A stretch of DNA of 64,000 bases from Candidatus Thermochlorobacteriaceae bacterium. GTDB taxonomy: Bacteria; Bacteroidota; Chlorobiia; Chlorobiales; Thermochlorobacteraceae. The stretch covers positions 1 through 64,000 of the forward strand of contig JAJUFC010000013.1 of NCBI GenBank assembly GCA_029263855.1, read 5' to 3'. Shown here in pieces: positions 47,981 through 55,807 of the stretch. Positions within the stretch are counted from its first letter, which is position 1. Each line of letters opens with the position of its first letter. The notes under the pieces were generated by a model that did not search any database, was not told the DNA's origin, and saw only the letters and a list, made by a program, of their open reading frames with translations. Position numbers and translations under genes: made by a program.

Positions 47981-48430
47981 GTGAGAAGCGTCATTTTTTT
48001 ATGCACGGCAAACGCGATTCGTAGTCAAATGGCGGAAGGCTACATCAATGCGAAAACAAGCGCGCTAAAAGCATACAGCGGCGGCGTTCAGCCATGCGGC
48101 TACGTCGACAAAGACGCGATTGCGGTGATGCGCGAAATTGGAATTGACATTTCATCGCAACGCTCAAAATCTGTTGACGAATTCAAAGGCAAAAAAATTG
48201 ACATCGTCATAACCGTAAGCGGAACGGCGTATCACGATTGCCCTGAATGGCTCTATCAAAACGCCATCAACGCGCATTGGGGATTCAAGGACGTTTCAGG
48301 CGAGAGCCGCAGACAATACCGCGCTTTGCGAGATGAAATCAAGGCGCACCTTGATAAATTCCTTGCGCGTTACGACCCCGCTCAAACCGACGAGGAAGTG
48401 CGCGCGCTTTTGCGAGGACTTTCGCGATAA
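47981..48430 (+). CDS. ArsC-like low-molecular-weight phosphatase-fold protein
   Basis: A 149-residue protein starting at GTG, of the thioredoxin-coupled arsenate reductase (LMW-PTP) fold. The P-loop is FLCTANAIRSQMAEG: CX5R with Cys8 and Arg14 kept, but the second Cys of the usual CTGNSCRS is Ile. The redox loop reads VSGTAYHDCPEW where ArsC has a Cys-x6-Cys pair; only the second Cys remains. HWGFKDVSG matches ArsC. With one or two of three relay cysteines gone, classical arsenate reduction is doubtful; it may act as a phosphatase. No ars genes are nearby. It precedes yajQ. Confidence 0.8.
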   Translation: MRSVIFLCTANAIRSQMAEGYINAKTSALKAYSGGVQPCGYVDKDAIAVMREIGIDISSQRSKSVDEFKGKKIDIVITVSGTAYHDCPEWLYQNAINAHWGFKDVSGESRRQYRALRDEIKAHLDKFLARYDPAQTDEEVRALLRGLSR

Positions 48431-48459
48431 GTTTTAATCAACACCAATCAACTACAAAA

Positions 48460-48957
48460 ATGGCATCGGAACATTCGTTTGACGTCGTTTCAAAAATCAA
48501 TCTTCAAGAGTTAGATAACGCACTCAACCAAGCCCGAAAAGAACTGCAACAACGCTACGACCTCAAAGACTCCAAGTCGGCGATTCTCTTCAACGAAAAG
48601 GATATGGAATTGACGCTTGAATCGGCGAGCGAGTTTACTTTGAAGGCGGTTGTCGACACGCTGCAATCCAAACTCATCAAACGCAACATCTCGACGAAAG
48701 TCTTGGACTTTCAAAAAATCGAACCTGCCACGCAAAACACCGTGCGCCAAAAAGTAAAGTTGAAACAAGGTTTGGACAAAGAGACGACGAAGAAAATCAC
48801 GACTGCGATTAAGGAGATGAAACTCAAAGTGCAAGCGCAAATTCAAGGCGATGAAGTTCGCGTTTCAGGCAAGCAAATCGACGACCTTCAAGCCGTCCAA
48901 AAAGCCTTGTTGGCGTTGGATTTAGGCGTTCCGCTTCAATTCGTCAATTACCGATGA
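48460..48957 (+). CDS. yajQ: YajQ-family nucleotide-binding protein
   Basis: A 165-residue DUF520 protein; family members bind c-di-GMP and some nucleic acids or tRNA. HSFDVVSKINLQELDNALNQ at the start, YDLKDSKSAILF, and VSGKQIDDLQAVQKALL near the end are the family signatures, full length. Two ferredoxin-like halves are expected. It overlaps the next gene by four bases (ATGA). Confidence 0.93.
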   Translation: MASEHSFDVVSKINLQELDNALNQARKELQQRYDLKDSKSAILFNEKDMELTLESASEFTLKAVVDTLQSKLIKRNISTKVLDFQKIEPATQNTVRQKVKLKQGLDKETTKKITTAIKEMKLKVQAQIQGDEVRVSGKQIDDLQAVQKALLALDLGVPLQFVNYR

Positions 48958-49346
48958 CGCTCTTGCTTTTGCTAAACGTAACCATGCACAGCGACGAACT
49001 GCGCTCGCTCTCGGAACTGCGGTGGAAAGCGCGCATCGTGTTGTGCAAATCCGATTCCGCTTTGCTTGATAAACTTCACGATGCAACCTTGTTGGAAAAG
49101 GAGCGCATAGACGAGCGAGACATCGTCTATTTCATCATCTGCGGCGACCGACTTATCAGCAACTACGGTGGAGTTTTATCCAGCGTGCTGAAAGGGGAAG
49201 TTCGAGCGCGATTGAAAAAAGAAGCCGTCGTTTTAATCGGCAAAGATGGCGAAATGAAGGGCGCGTATTCGTCGCTTCGTTGGACTGAAATTTTCGCCGA
49301 GATTGACGCGATGCCAATGCGACAACGAGAGAAACGCCAGAGGTGA
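48954..49346 (+). CDS. DUF4174-domain protein
   Basis: A 130-residue protein whose C-terminus (VVLIGKDGEMKG, then EIFAEIDAMPMRQRE) matches the DUF4174 family of small thioredoxin-like proteins of unknown role, often exported. Here the N-terminus MTLLLLLNVTMHSDELR has only a short hydrophobic run and no convincing signal sequence. The ATGA overlap with yajQ supports this start and coupled expression. The stop directly abuts the stop of the convergent ABC transporter gene, with no intergenic base. Confidence 0.75.
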   Translation: MTLLLLLNVTMHSDELRSLSELRWKARIVLCKSDSALLDKLHDATLLEKERIDERDIVYFIICGDRLISNYGGVLSSVLKGEVRARLKKEAVVLIGKDGEMKGAYSSLRWTEIFAEIDAMPMRQREKRQR

Positions 49347-51176
49347 TTACGACGCGGTCAGATGGTTTGCGTATTGCAGTTGATAGAGTTTGTAGTATAA
49401 GCCGCGTTGCGCGAGCAATTCTTGATGCGTGCCTTGTTCGCGCAGAACGCCTTTGTGCATCACGAGGATTTTGTCGCAATGTTGAATCGTGGAAAGCCGA
49501 TGCGCGATGATGATGCAGGTTCTTCCGCTCATCAATTTTTCCAAAGCGGATTCAATCAGATGTTCGGTTTCGGTATCGACAGAACTTGTGGCTTCATCAA
49601 GGACAAGAATTTTGGGGTTGTAGACCATCGCGCGCACAAATGAAATCAGTTGCCGCTGACCCGTTGAAAGTGCCGCGCCGCGCTCCTGAACTTGATAATC
49701 GTATCCGTTTGGAAGTTTCTCGATGAACGCCGCCGCGCCAACAAGTTCCGCCGCCTCTTTGATTTGCGCGTCGGTAATGGACGAATCCCCGAGCGTGATG
49801 TTGTCGCGAATCGTTCCCGAAAAAAGAAACACGTCTTGAAGCACCACGCCAACATTGCGTCGAACGTCTTGTTCCGTCAAATCGCGCAGGTCAATTCCGT
49901 CTATCGTGATGCGTCCTCTTTGAACTTCATAGAATTTGGAGAGAAGCGAAATCGTCGTGGATTTTCCAGAACCCGTTGCGCCGACAATCGCGATGCGCTC
50001 GCCCGCCTTCGCCGCGAAACTCACGTCTTGCAAAACCCAATGCTCGTCGTTGTATGCAAACCACACGCGCTCGAAAGCGATGTCGCCTTTTGGATTGACA
50101 AGTGATTTCGGCTGTTTTGGAGGTTCAATGAAAACTTTTTCGTCAAGCAATCTGAAAACCCGCTCCGCGCTCGTGATGGCGGTTTGCATAATGTTGTATT
50201 TGTCCGACAAATCTTGAAGCGGGCGGAAGAAGAGCGCGATATACTGCACGAAGGCGACCACCACGCCGAGCGTCAAATCCGCGTCGAGCATCTTCATTCC
50301 GCTATACCAAATAATCAGCCCCAGCGCAATCGCCGAGAGCAATTCAATCGCGGGATAAAAGACGGAGTAATAAAAGACGGAGCGAATGTTCGCGTCGCGA
50401 TGCGCGGCGTTGATGTCCGCGTGCTTTTCAAATTCTTTTTGTTCGCGTCCGAAGAGTTGTACCGTGCCGATGCCCGTGATATGCTCTTGAAGAAAGGCGG
50501 AAAGACGAGCGACTTCGGTGCGCACGTCTTGATAAGCGACGCGCACGCGCTTTTTGAATTCCATCGTTACCCAAAACATAATTGGCAGAACGCTAAATGA
50601 AACGAGCGTCAGTTGCCAATCGGTGTAAAACATCATCACGATGATGAACGAGAGTTGAAACACGTCGCCAAGCAGGGCGACAAGCCCGCTTGAAAGCATT
50701 TCGTTGAGCGTTTCCACGTCGTTTGTGGCGCGCGTCATCAAACGACCAATCGGATTGCGGTCGAAGAATTTGAGCGAAAGCGTTTGAAGGTGCTTGAAAA
50801 TATCGAGCCGCAGTTGCATCACGGCTCTTTGCCCCAAAAGTTGAGTGAGGTAAGTGTTGCCGAATTGCATCACGACTTCAAGCGCGACGACGGCGAGAAA
50901 AATAAGGCTGATGTAAAACAGCCCCTGCGCGTCGCCAATGGCGATGTGGTTGTCAATCGCAAGTTTGGTGATATACGGGCGGAGCGGCGAGATTAGCGCG
51001 CCGATAATCGTTAGAGCGACCGCAGCGAAAAGCAGGTTCGGATATGGACGCACATATCTGAAAAGACGTTTGAGCAAAGGCAAATCAAACGCATTGCCCG
51101 AAACAGTGTCGGCTTGCATTTGAAAGCCATTGGGCTTGCCGTTTGGCGAGGCGTTGCGTCTGTTGGTTGATGGCAC
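49347..51176 (-). CDS. ABC exporter, fused membrane and ATPase domains (MsbA/BmrA type)
   Basis: A 609-residue half-transporter. Six membrane helices occupy about 35-340 (LLFAAVALTIIGALI and others), followed by the ATPase domain with Walker A GATGSGKSTT, signature LSTGQRQL and Walker B ILVLDEATSSVD, then IIAHRLSTIQ. It should work as a homodimer, or as a heterodimer with an unlinked partner, exporting lipids or drugs; the substrate is unknown. The N-terminal 25 residues (NRRNASPNGKPNGFQ) are low-complexity. The 33-codon ORF, gpmA and peroxiredoxin lie upstream on the same strand. Confidence 0.92.
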   Translation of the reverse strand: MPSTNRRNASPNGKPNGFQMQADTVSGNAFDLPLLKRLFRYVRPYPNLLFAAVALTIIGALISPLRPYITKLAIDNHIAIGDAQGLFYISLIFLAVVALEVVMQFGNTYLTQLLGQRAVMQLRLDIFKHLQTLSLKFFDRNPIGRLMTRATNDVETLNEMLSSGLVALLGDVFQLSFIIVMMFYTDWQLTLVSFSVLPIMFWVTMEFKKRVRVAYQDVRTEVARLSAFLQEHITGIGTVQLFGREQKEFEKHADINAAHRDANIRSVFYYSVFYPAIELLSAIALGLIIWYSGMKMLDADLTLGVVVAFVQYIALFFRPLQDLSDKYNIMQTAITSAERVFRLLDEKVFIEPPKQPKSLVNPKGDIAFERVWFAYNDEHWVLQDVSFAAKAGERIAIVGATGSGKSTTISLLSKFYEVQRGRITIDGIDLRDLTEQDVRRNVGVVLQDVFLFSGTIRDNITLGDSSITDAQIKEAAELVGAAAFIEKLPNGYDYQVQERGAALSTGQRQLISFVRAMVYNPKILVLDEATSSVDTETEHLIESALEKLMSGRTCIIIAHRLSTIQHCDKILVMHKGVLREQGTHQELLAQRGLYYKLYQLQYANHLTAS

Positions 51177-51204
51177 TTGGTTCTAACGAAAGGTTTGTGT
51201 TTTT

Positions 51205-51306
51205 TCAGATTGACGATCGCCTCCACACCGTAGTGTAGAAATCTTTAAGCGATGCGACGCCGCCTTTTTCTTCGAGGGCGCGAAGAATCGCCTCTTCCCA
51301 TTTCAT
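51205..51306 (-). CDS. 33-residue ORF resembling the start of a winged-helix protein
   Basis: ATG at 51306 directly follows the TAG of gpmA, with AAGGAG 12 bases upstream inside gpmA, so it could be translated by coupling. It reads MKWEEAILRALEEKGGVASL then KDFYTTVWRRSSI and stops. The MKWEEAIL.AL.ELGG.A.L..IY pattern is the usual N-terminus of longer winged-helix-like proteins, some near restriction genes, so this is probably a truncated remnant. A short functional peptide cannot be excluded. Confidence 0.5.
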   Translation of the reverse strand: MKWEEAILRALEEKGGVASLKDFYTTVWRRSSI

Positions 51307-51945
51307 CTAACTTAAAATCTCCTTCTTGACAATCCGCTCCCCCTGGTAATCATACACAATCGGAACGCCGTTGGCGATGTTAAGTTCCAACACTTGTTCT
51401 TTGGTGAGATTATCGAGCCGCATCACGATGGCGCGCAGGCTGTTGCCGTGAGCCGAAATGACGACGTTTTTTCCCGAAACGATTTTCGGCAAAATCTCGC
51501 GCTCAAAGTAAGGAATGGCGCGCGCCGCCGTGTCTTTGAGGCTTTCCGTGTAGCCGTCGGGGTTGAGGTCGGTTTTGTCGGCGGGCGGCGGAATGTCGTA
51601 ACTGCGTCGCCAAATTTTCACTTGTTCTTCGCCGAACTTCGCCGCCGTTTCCGCTTTGTTCAAGCCTTGCAACGCGCCATAGTGGCGTTCATTGAGGGCT
51701 TTGTTAAAGTAAGTCGGGACGCGGTCTAATTGACCTGCCGCCGCGAGCGCGAGAATGTGCGTTTCAATCGCGCGATAGAGAACCGATGTGTAACCAAAGT
51801 CAATCGAGATGTGTTTGATTTTTTCGCCCGCTTCGCGCGCTTCTCGGCGACCCTTTTCGGTGAGCGGAACATCAACCCAACCCGTGAAGCGATTTTCCAA
51901 ATTCCATTGTGATTCGCCGTGCCGAATGAGAATGAGTTTTGCCAT
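51307..51945 (-). CDS. gpmA: 2,3-bisphosphoglycerate-dependent phosphoglycerate mutase
   Basis: Interconverts 3- and 2-phosphoglycerate in glycolysis and gluconeogenesis. The start at 51945 (MAKLILIRHGESQWN) is the family start; a longer frame to 51999 adds sequence with no homology. RHGES holds the phosphorylated His, NRFTGWVDVPLTEKG and ERHYGALQGLNK are diagnostic for the dPGM form, and SAHGNSLRAI has the second catalytic His. About 212 residues. The end carries the possible ribosome-binding site for the 33-codon ORF. Confidence 0.96.
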   Translation of the reverse strand: MAKLILIRHGESQWNLENRFTGWVDVPLTEKGRREAREAGEKIKHISIDFGYTSVLYRAIETHILALAAAGQLDRVPTYFNKALNERHYGALQGLNKAETAAKFGEEQVKIWRRSYDIPPPADKTDLNPDGYTESLKDTAARAIPYFEREILPKIVSGKNVVISAHGNSLRAIVMRLDNLTKEQVLELNIANGVPIVYDYQGERIVKKEILS

Positions 51946-51977
51946 CTGCGTTGAATGAATTTGCGTGAAAAAATAAA

Positions 51978-52007
51978 GCCCTCGCTTTGAGAAAGGCAAG
52001 CAAGGGC
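51978..52007 (-). terminator. Rho-independent terminator of the peroxiredoxin gene
   Basis: Minus strand: GCCCTTGCTT (52007-51998) pairs with AAGCGAGGGC (51987-51978) with one mismatch, followed by TTTATTTTTT. It separates peroxiredoxin from gpmA. Confidence 0.8.
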
Positions 52008-52014
52008 GATTCGG

Positions 52015-52476
52015 TTAATTCAAGGCTTGTTTGATTGCGGCGATGAGTTCATCGTCGGTGCGGCTATCTTTGAGTTCCTTCTCGATGTGAAACCACTTGA
52101 TTTTGCCGTCCATTCCCACAAGGAAATACGCGCGCTTGCTCACATTGAGCGGCTCAAAAAGAATGTCATACTTTTTCGTCGCGTCGCGGTGAATGTCCGA
52201 GAGCAAGTGATGTTGCATATTGTATTTCTCGCGAAAGGCTTGGTGCGCGAACTTGGAATCGGCGGAAATCGGAAGCACGACCACGCCGAGTTGCTCGTAG
52301 CGACTCCAATCTTGCGAGTAAGAGCAATTTTGCGCCGTGCAAACGGGCGTGAAATCAAGCGGGTAAAATGAAAGAAGCACGTTTTTCTTCCCTCTGAAAT
52401 CGGAAAGTTTCACCTTCGTGCCGTCGGTGGAATCGAGTTCAAAATCGGGGGCGAGGTCGCCAACTTGAAGCGCCAT
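52015..52476 (-). CDS. Peroxiredoxin (AhpC/TSA superfamily, BCP/AhpE-like)
   Basis: A 153-residue thiol peroxidase. The peroxidatic cysteine is Cys46 in [11 protein letters not shown], with Cys51 four residues on, the spacing of the BCP/PrxQ type where the second Cys resolves the first. [15 protein letters not shown] and [16 protein letters not shown] complete the thioredoxin-fold start. Reduces hydrogen peroxide or organic peroxides, probably using thioredoxin. It ends in its own terminator and is divergent from the Uma2 gene. Confidence 0.93.
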   Translation of the reverse strand: MALQVGDLAPDFELDSTDGTKVKLSDFRGKKNVLLSFYPLDFTPVCTAQNCSYSQDWSRYEQLGVVVLPISADSKFAHQAFREKYNMQHHLLSDIHRDATKKYDILFEPLNVSKRAYFLVGMDGKIKWFHIEKELKDSRTDDELIAAIKQALN

Positions 52477-52583
52477 TGTAGTTCTCCTGTGTTTTTGAAG
52501 TTATGTGAAAATCGCTCGCGACTGCGCGGCGAAGAGTATGATGCAAATTTCGTAGGTTTCGTCAAAATTAACTTTTGCAAACT

Positions 52584-53054
52584 ATGGAAAACGCCGTCGC
52601 TACGCTTTCTGACTACGAACTTGAGCGCGGAAAACCAATGCCATCTCTCTTACACGCTCGAGCGCAGAGCAACTTGGTCGCTCTACTGTATCAGCAATCC
52701 AACTACGTTTGTTTGTCGGAATTGAGTTTGTCGTTCAACGATTGGGACTCCGTTCCCGACATCGCCATCTATCAACAAAATGAAGTTGACTTTTCGCGCG
52801 ATGAGACAAAACTGACAAAACTGCCGCTCTGCGCGATTGAAATTCTTTCCGCCTCGCAAACCCTAGACAGCCTTGTCGACAAAGCGCAAAAGTATTTTGA
52901 GAACGGCGTAAAGTCGTGCTGGATTGTGATTCCGCGTCTCAAAAACATTCACGTCTTTGAAAGTCCAACCGCCTACGAAATTTATCGCGAGCATCAAACG
53001 CTCATCGATAAACGGCTCGGCATTGAGTTTCCACTATCGCAAATTTTCAAATAG
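52584..53054 (+). CDS. Uma2-family putative endonuclease
   Basis: About 156 residues from Met at 52584 (MENAVATLSDYELERGKPMP); an ATG nine bases upstream is also possible. PD-(D/E)xK-fold features of the DUF820/Uma2 family: SVPDIAIYQQ, then LPLCAIEILSASQTLDSLVDKA and KAQKYFENGVKSCWIVIP. These proteins are abundant, often multicopy, in cyanobacteria and some Chlorobi/Bacteroidota; their real role is unknown. It stands alone, convergent with the 2Fe-2S gene. Confidence 0.85.
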   Translation: MENAVATLSDYELERGKPMPSLLHARAQSNLVALLYQQSNYVCLSELSLSFNDWDSVPDIAIYQQNEVDFSRDETKLTKLPLCAIEILSASQTLDSLVDKAQKYFENGVKSCWIVIPRLKNIHVFESPTAYEIYREHQTLIDKRLGIEFPLSQIFK

Positions 53055-53064
53055 CGCGTTGCGC

Positions 53065-53403
53065 TCACAATGCCTTGCGGCGCGTCATCAAACGCCTGAT
53101 GAATAATTCCTCGACGGGCTTTCCTTCCTTGATATGCTCCTTGACGATTCGGGCGACGTCGCTTTCTTGAACGTTGCCATACCAAATCTGCTCCTCAAAA
53201 AACATCACGGTCGCGCCGTCTTCGCACGCGCCCAAACAACCGCTGTTCTCAATGTCGACTTTATCGGCGCACCCGTTGGCGTTCAGTTCTTGCTTGAAGA
53301 TTTCTAAAAACTTTTCCGAGCCGCGTCGAGCGCAAGAGGGTTTCGGTGAATGTTCAGGACGAAGGTTGGTGCAAATATAAACGATAGGCTTTTGCGATTC
53401 CAT
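53065..53403 (-). CDS. Thioredoxin-like [2Fe-2S] ferredoxin
   Basis: A 112-residue Shethna-type ferredoxin. Cys11 and Cys24 (spacing x12) and Cys56 and Cys60 (SGCLGACEDG, spacing x3) are the cluster ligands of this fold, with CTNLRPEH and KPSCARRGSE around the first pair. Cys45 is extra. The tail IRRLMTRRKAL is basic. Probably a small electron carrier; its partner is not apparent. Downstream of the methyltransferase operon on the minus strand. Confidence 0.9.
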   Translation of the reverse strand: MESQKPIVYICTNLRPEHSPKPSCARRGSEKFLEIFKQELNANGCADKVDIENSGCLGACEDGATVMFFEEQIWYGNVQESDVARIVKEHIKEGKPVEELFIRRLMTRRKAL

Positions 53404-53471
53404 TTGTCAATGTTTAGAAACGGGAACATAACGCTTTCAACGGCTTCTTTCAAAGTGAGCACGAGCGAATA

Positions 53472-54662
53472 TCACACAAGAGGAATTTCATATTCAAACA
53501 TACAGGACGGTGTCGCAAAAGCACGAAAGGCATCAGGCAAGAGGGAGTGTTCCAAAGCGCGTTGCGAAAACAAAAATCGTCCGTCGCACATAAAGCCGAG
53601 TTCGCGCCAATCCACATCGTTGAGCATCGTGCAAAGCATATTCAAATCGGCAGTTTGCAGTTTCGGAAAAATCGCCAACAATGAGCCGTCGTAATCGTTG
53701 CACGGGTGCAGGAAAAACGGGCGCGGGTTTCGCGTTTTGCAATTTACATACAATCGCTTTTCGGAACTTTGATAATGCACACGCCCCCAAGTCCACCAAT
53801 TCGATTCGTCAAACGTTTTAATGCGGCGCGAGAGCAACCGCGATTTGAAAGGTTCGAGGTATAGGTGTTTGATGTTGAAAATCATTCGGCGGGTTTTGCC
53901 GTCTTTGGCAGTGGTAGAGCATACAAAATCACGGTTTCCAAATTCATCGTGAGTGAAAACTTCGTCATCGCCGCTCACTGCGCCGACTTTCACGAAAAAG
54001 ACGTCGCTAAACGGCACGACGTAATTGGCTTTGAGAAAGAGGAGTTGTCCGTTTGCGCAAGCGAAGGTTCGGATTTCTTCGCGTCCGTTCTCGCTCGTGA
54101 AGCGGGTTTGTCGCGAGAAGTTGTTTTTCTCGAATCGCCAAATCGCGCAGTTGGGCGCGTAGCCCTGAAAGATGCGTTTGTCGCCGAGTTCAATCCAATG
54201 CGTCATCGTGCCTTGCGTAAAGAGCCAAGCGTTGAGTTTTCGGCTTGATGTGGCTTTGAGAAAATCGCGTGGCGTGATAAAAATCAATTCGCCGTGTGGC
54301 GCAAGATGCTGAACGCATTTTTCAATGAAGAAAAGGTAGAGGTTAGTTCGTGCGTCAAAGCGTGTGAGCGAAAGTTTTTGTTTGGTGTCGGAATTGATGT
54401 CTTGAAAGCGCACGTAAGGCGGATTGCCGATAATCGTCTCAAACTTTTCGGAAGTGGGGAAGTCGAAGAAATCCATCACGAGTGCGTTTGGTGGGGCTTT
54501 GGTGGTATCAAGTTCAATCGCGACGCAATCAGGAATCGCGTTTGAAAACGCGCCGTCGCCGCACGAAGGCTCGAGAACACTTCCCGAATTTTTCCGAAGC
54601 GACAGCATGAGATTTACGATGAAAGGCGGCGTGAAGACTTGTCCGAGCGTTTTGACGTTCAT
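53472..54662 (-). CDS. Orphan N6-adenine DNA methyltransferase (gamma class)
   Basis: A 396-residue enzyme. LGQVFTPPFIVNLML is the motif X start, VLEPSCGDGAF (30-39) is SAM motif I, and NPPYVRF (80-86) is catalytic motif IV in the order of gamma-class adenine methyltransferases such as TaqI and Eco57I. The rest (about 200-396, with WWTWGRVHYQ and FFLHPCNDYDGSL) is the target-recognition half. No nuclease gene is adjacent: it may be an orphan regulatory methyltransferase or the rest of a type II system. Its ATG overlaps the stop of the glycosyltransferase by four bases, so it belongs to the aldehyde dehydrogenase - glycosyltransferase operon. Confidence 0.88.
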   Translation of the reverse strand: MNVKTLGQVFTPPFIVNLMLSLRKNSGSVLEPSCGDGAFSNAIPDCVAIELDTTKAPPNALVMDFFDFPTSEKFETIIGNPPYVRFQDINSDTKQKLSLTRFDARTNLYLFFIEKCVQHLAPHGELIFITPRDFLKATSSRKLNAWLFTQGTMTHWIELGDKRIFQGYAPNCAIWRFEKNNFSRQTRFTSENGREEIRTFACANGQLLFLKANYVVPFSDVFFVKVGAVSGDDEVFTHDEFGNRDFVCSTTAKDGKTRRMIFNIKHLYLEPFKSRLLSRRIKTFDESNWWTWGRVHYQSSEKRLYVNCKTRNPRPFFLHPCNDYDGSLLAIFPKLQTADLNMLCTMLNDVDWRELGFMCDGRFLFSQRALEHSLLPDAFRAFATPSCMFEYEIPLV

Positions 54663-55807
54663 CTCGATTTTAGTTCGCGTTCCAAATCACGAAAGACTTG
54701 CAAGGTTTTGGCAAAGTTGTTCGCCTTCACGACGCGCAAAATGTTTTGCTCGAAATTCACGGTTGGCAAGGCGCGATAAAATTTCTCGATGGCTTCGGCG
54801 AGCGCGTCGGGATTGCGTGGCGGAACGATGAAGCCCGTTTCGCCTTCAATTACCGTTTCGGCAATGCCGCCCACATTCGTAATCACGACGGGCTTTCGGA
54901 AACTATACGCAATGCTCAAAATGCCGCTCTGCGTGCCAGAGTGGTATGGCATCACCACGACGTCGCTCACGGAAAAATATCGCCCGACTTCTTCATTCGG
55001 AACGAACTCGCTCACGATTTTCACATTCTCCGCAATGCCGAGCGCGCGAATCTTCTCGTCATACTTTTCGCGCTTGTCATAAAACTCTCCGACGATGAGC
55101 AACGTCGCGTCGCTCCCGATTCGCTTCAAAATATCGGGCATCGCATCGAGAAGCGCCATCAAGCCTTTGTATTCGCGCACGTAGCCGAAGAAGAGCATTA
55201 CGCGACGCTTCAAGCCGAGCGATTTGGCGAAGGCGGCTTTGTCGAACTCAGGTTCAAGGTTGAAGCAATCAAAAATTGGAAGTTGCGCCTCGTAGGTAGG
55301 CTTATTGGGATAAAGCCGTTTAACGCCTTCGGCGACGCTATGCGAGAAGGCTAAAAAATAATCGGCTTTGGAGAGCGCGAGTTTCGTCAGAAACAAATTC
55401 GCCGCGCTCGCTTCGTGCGAGACGATGTTTTCGGGAATGTAGAAAATCGGAATGCGCTTGTCGACGAAGGAAAGAATCCCGCGATGCGCCACGCCGAAAA
55501 ACGAGTTCCACCATTGCATCACGAGCATATCAGGCTTCAAGCGATTGATGAAATCAGCGGTTTGCTTCCACGAAATTGGATTGATACAATCAATCAAAAA
55601 GTGTGTGGTTTCAGGGTTTGTAGGCTTCATGGGCGTTTTGCTCACGTCTTCCATTCGCGTTCCGGGAAAGAGCAATTTCGGATAGAGCCGCGAATACGAG
55701 ACGATGCGAACATCGTGTTCGGCGGAGAGCGCTTCGGCTAAATAACCGAGCGTGAGCGCGTTGCCGCCGCGAAGCGGATAGGCAGGACCGACAAGAACGA
55801 GTTTCAT
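54659..55807 (-). CDS. Glycosyltransferase family 4
   Basis: A 382-residue GT-B transferase. The N-terminal domain starts MKLVLVGPAYPLRGGNA; the nucleotide-sugar half has RRVMLFFGYVREYKGL, DATLLIVGEFY, and the E-x7-E motif region GTQSGILSIAYSFRKPVVI then NVGGIAETV and GETGFIVPP. Makes glycosidic bonds in cell-envelope or exopolysaccharide synthesis; donor and acceptor are unknown. Joined by four-base overlaps to the aldehyde dehydrogenase upstream and the DNA methyltransferase downstream. This mixed operon has no obvious common function. Confidence 0.9.
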   Translation of the reverse strand: MKLVLVGPAYPLRGGNALTLGYLAEALSAEHDVRIVSYSRLYPKLLFPGTRMEDVSKTPMKPTNPETTHFLIDCINPISWKQTADFINRLKPDMLVMQWWNSFFGVAHRGILSFVDKRIPIFYIPENIVSHEASAANLFLTKLALSKADYFLAFSHSVAEGVKRLYPNKPTYEAQLPIFDCFNLEPEFDKAAFAKSLGLKRRVMLFFGYVREYKGLMALLDAMPDILKRIGSDATLLIVGEFYDKREKYDEKIRALGIAENVKIVSEFVPNEEVGRYFSVSDVVVMPYHSGTQSGILSIAYSFRKPVVITNVGGIAETVIEGETGFIVPPRNPDALAEAIEKFYRALPTVNFEQNILRVVKANNFAKTLQVFRDLERELKSR

